From Chloroflexota bacterium (GTDB taxonomy: Bacteria > Chloroflexota > Anaerolineae > Anaerolineales > Villigracilaceae): DNA of 16,368 nt. A model generated the notes under the pieces. It was not told the origin of the DNA. It made no database searches and saw only the letters and a list, made by a program, of their open reading frames with translations. The DNA lies in assembly GCA_021796155.1 (NCBI GenBank), contig JAJYOO010000019.1, positions 1 to 16,368 of the forward strand, in the 5' to 3' direction. A program made the translations under genes and the position numbers. Within the stretch, counting starts at the first letter, position 1; each line of letters starts with the position of its first letter. This document shows, piece after piece, positions 14,744 to 16,368 of this stretch.

Positions 14744-14823
14744 ATGTCACCCTGAGCGTAGCGAAGGGTCTCCGCCGCAAAGCGGAGGGATTCTTCGCTC
14801 CCTTTGGTCGTTCAGAATGACAT
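14744..14823. repeat. 80-bp imperfect palindrome (ATGTCA...TGACAT family)
   Basis: The ends ATGTCACCCTGAGCG (14744-14758) and CGTTCAGAATGACAT (14809-14823) are complementary except for three positions. An inner CCGC-CGCAAA-GCGG hairpin lies at about 14772-14784, and GCGAAGGGTC/GGATTCTTCGC form further partly complementary segments. I recall near-identical elements scattered through many environmental bacterial genomes, Chloroflexi included. It is non-coding and lies between the desaturase and YggT genes. Confidence 0.75.
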
Positions 14824-14874
14824 TGTGTTTCCGATGTTGAGCACTCCCTTTTATTTGTTCGATGTGAAAAACAA

Positions 14875-14907
14875 AACCCCTCTCCTCGCGAAGCGAGAAG
14901 AGGGGTT
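14875..14907 (-). terminator. Strong hairpin after the YggT gene, probable terminator made from a repeat
   Basis: AACCCCTCT plus CTCGC pair with GCGAG plus AGAGGGGTT around a GAA loop, 14 bp with one mismatch. On the minus strand it is followed by TTGTTTTT. It lies 15 bases past the YggT stop codon. The surrounding CCCCTCTCC...GTGAGGT frame recurs at 15424-15505. Confidence 0.75.
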
Positions 14908-14921
14908 GGGGTGAGGTGAAC

Positions 14922-15323
14922 TTATCTTAACCGTCCGAACATCAGCCACAACAAGCGGACAATGATCCAGCCTACCATCGCGTAGACTCCAACGGCAATC
15001 AGGTCATAGAACTCGATCACGATGCCCTCGAAGGAAGGCGTCCGCGTCAGGCCGACGAACACCCACAGGAATGGGGCGGTGATGCTGTAAATGAAACTGG
15101 CAAAGACGTTGCCGGGATTGGCGGCCATCAACTTCAACAGAAACCTCAGCAAGATCAGACCGTTCAAAATCCCAAAGCTCAACTGGATCAATCCCGTGAG
15201 CCGCCGCATGGACTCCTGGTTGAACGTGAACAGTTCTGACCAGGATGTTTGTGCCTTCGGCGGCAGCGTCGGACGATTGGATGTTGCCGTTTGCATTCTA
15301 TTGGTGTTACCGAGTTGATTCAT
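14922..15323 (-). CDS. YggT-family membrane protein
   Basis: A 133-residue protein. A polar N-terminal region of about 38 residues precedes the usual YggT core. That core has a helix containing LNGLILLRFLLKLM, the loop AANPGNVFASFIYSITAP, then LWVFVGLTRTPSF and a final helix ending in VRLLWLMFGRLR. The family occurs in bacteria and as YLMG in plastids, where it is linked to nucleoid distribution and membrane or cell-division functions; its biochemistry is unsettled. It is usually longer with two cores; here there is only one, plus the extra N-terminal tail. AAGGAG lies 3 bases before the ATG at 15326 and 6 before the ATG at 15323, so the latter is chosen. It is transcribed alone, between two repeat-rich gaps. 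Confidence 0.85.
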   Translation of the reverse strand: MNQLGNTNRMQTATSNRPTLPPKAQTSWSELFTFNQESMRRLTGLIQLSFGILNGLILLRFLLKLMAANPGNVFASFIYSITAPFLWVFVGLTRTPSFEGIVIEFYDLIAVGVYAMVGWIIVRLLWLMFGRLR

Positions 15324-15358
15324 CATATGCTCCTTTCTCTGATGAGAAAAGACGACAG

Positions 15359-15374
15359 CCCGTATGAGTACGGG
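15359..15374. other. Small perfect hairpin in the YggT 5' leader
   Basis: CCCGTA-TGAG-TACGGG forms a 6-bp stem with a 4-base loop, 36 bases upstream of the YggT start. On the minus strand it is followed by a C/T-rich tract (CTGTCGTCTTTTCTC), so a weak attenuator or a leader structure is possible. No promoter was identified. Confidence 0.35.
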
Positions 15375-15423
15375 TGCATTGAGTCTAACGATGAAGTTTT
15401 CGGGATGTTACGGCTTTGAGTTT

Positions 15424-15505
15424 CCCCTCTCCTTGCGTAGCACTCCCGAAGGGAGCTAGGAGATCGCGAAGCATCCCGTAGGGAAGGCCGCGAAGCGTGT
15501 GAGGT
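15424..15505. repeat. CCCCTCTCC...GTGAGGT repeat with nested hairpins
   Basis: This is the main content of the 320-base gap between YggT and the LCP gene. It opens with CCCCTCTCC (15424-15432) and closes with GTGAGGT (15499-15505), the same frame as the hairpin region after YggT at 14877-14917, but with a longer interior. The interior holds two short palindromes, CTCCCGAAGGGAG (15443-15455) and TCCCGTAGGGA (15474-15484), and GCGAAGC motifs. It looks like a short non-coding mobile-type repeat. The rest of the gap (15506-15643) holds no recognisable signal. Confidence 0.6.
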
Positions 15506-15643
15506 CAATAAATTCCCCAAACCGAAAATTTTGTGCTAAAGTAAGGACATTACCTTCACAAAGGGAAAGTGCTTTAGCAAATAACGCTTTTGTCAAAATC
15601 GGGACGTATTTCTGAAAAGCCCAGTGAAGAAATTGGCAGTAGA

Positions 15644-16368
15644 ATGAGATTCTTGATCTTGGGTGTGGATGAAGGCTTTGGTCGAAGTAAACCTGGCTAT
15701 ACCGATACAATCATTTTGGTTTCTATAACTTCACCTCGGCGTAAACCTATAATGATGTCGATACCTCGGGACTTATGGATATCAATAGCAGGTCAAGAGG
15801 AAAATCGTATTTGTGTTCTGTACACGATTGCAGAAACTAAAGAAAATGGTAGGGGCCCCTATGCGGTAACGGCTGCAGTGAGCAAGAGTTTTCAAATTCC
15901 AGTTCACCACTATGTATTGATCAAAATGCAAGGTCTCATTGACCTTGTTGACTCTTTAGGCGGGGTTGATGTTGCATTCTCACAACCATTAGGGCGTTAT
16001 CCTATAAGGTTCACGCATTTAGATGGCAGAGCTGCTTTAGCGTTTGTTAGAGACCGGGATGAAACAGACGATTTTGCGCGCATGGGTCAGGCGCAGCTTC
16101 TAATCAATGCAATGCTTGAACGGGTCTTTACATTCAAGACGTGGATCAAACTTCCACGAACCTTGAATACGTTGAAGAAAGTGGTTGAGACGAATATCTC
16201 TATTTGGAAATGGCCATGGTTAACATTTTTGATGTTGATATCATGCATAAACGGATTAGAAGGTCATACGATCACACGCGCCATGGTTTACCCTAGAATC
16301 ACTCCGCAAGGTGAGCAAGTAATAGAACCTAACTGGAAAAAGATTCGAAGCTTGACGGATCTGCTTTT
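15644..16368 (+). CDS. LytR-CpsA-Psr (LCP) family protein, cut by right edge, apparently without N-terminal anchor
   Basis: From the ATG at 15644 the frame stays open to the window end (241 codons, no stop). It encodes an LCP catalytic domain: FLILGVDEGFG, YTDTIILVSI, MMSIPRDLWI, then HYVLIKMQGLIDLVDSLGGV, HLDGRAALAFVRDRDETDDF and ARMGQAQLLINAMLER. LCP enzymes attach undecaprenyl-linked polymers to the cell wall or to proteins. These proteins normally have a cytoplasmic tail and a membrane helix before the domain. Here the domain starts at residue 2, a stop codon lies in frame at 15575-15577, and no ribosome binding site precedes the ATG. TTG 15590 would add only a polar segment. The gene is visibly AT-richer than its neighbours. 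It is either truncated or a pseudogene; the domain identity itself is sure. Confidence 0.85.
   Translation, partial: MRFLILGVDEGFGRSKPGYTDTIILVSITSPRRKPIMMSIPRDLWISIAGQEENRICVLYTIAETKENGRGPYAVTAAVSKSFQIPVHHYVLIKMQGLIDLVDSLGGVDVAFSQPLGRYPIRFTHLDGRAALAFVRDRDETDDFARMGQAQLLINAMLERVFTFKTWIKLPRTLNTLKKVVETNISIWKWPWLTFLMLISCINGLEGHTITRAMVYPRITPQGEQVIEPNWKKIRSLTDLL

Noticed and set aside
15456..15710. Minus-strand open frame covering the gap before the LCP gene
   Set aside because: Its C-terminal part is a translation of the 15424-15505 repeat and it runs across the LCP start. No domain or ribosome binding site was seen.

Overview
The window looks like chromosomal DNA from a Chloroflexota bacterium, most likely of the Anaerolineae type. 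This is inferred from style, not from a marker gene. The pointers are several secreted lipoproteins with Thr/Pro-rich linkers after the lipidated cysteine, a stand-alone L7/L12-like small protein, and several families of short palindromic intergenic repeats. No rRNA, tRNA, CRISPR array, transposase or phage gene was seen. Nearly every gene lies on the minus strand. Only the two genes cut by the window edges read on the plus strand.

Layout. 1-423: the end of an ABC-2 exporter permease, stopped by a bidirectional terminator shared with a convergent drug-efflux-type MFS gene (508-1758). 2001-4559: a compact ABC exporter operon (ATPase, permease, permease) with overlapping genes. 4777-7609: a three-gene operon encoding an FHS/MFSD4-like sugar-type transporter, a membrane-anchored DsbA-like thiol oxidoreductase and an SH3-like lipoprotein. 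7809-10234: a two-gene operon with its own promoter, encoding a membrane-anchored protein made of five 46-residue repeats and a GH99-like lipoprotein, joined by an ATGA overlap. 10389-12830: a small helical protein of unknown function, an L7/L12 C-terminal-like protein and a TolB-like beta-propeller lipoprotein. 13027-14657: a fatty acid desaturase followed by an isoprenylcysteine/phospholipid methyltransferase-like membrane protein. 14922-15323: a YggT-family membrane protein flanked by related repeats. 15644-end: the catalytic domain of a LytR-CpsA-Psr protein, cut by the window edge and apparently lacking its usual N-terminal membrane anchor.

The common theme is the cell envelope: two exporter systems, two MFS carriers, three lipoproteins, an anchored repeat protein, a disulfide oxidoreductase, lipid modification enzymes and a cell-wall polymer ligase. 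The most unusual unit is the 9302-10234 gene, whose five strictly periodic repeats begin and end out of phase in the way expected of a closed beta-propeller. It is translationally coupled to a glycan-cleaving lipoprotein, so a surface glycan-handling pair is the best hypothesis. Three copies of a GTAC-bounded repeat sit in the gaps between minus-strand operons, just after one operon and upstream of the next promoter.
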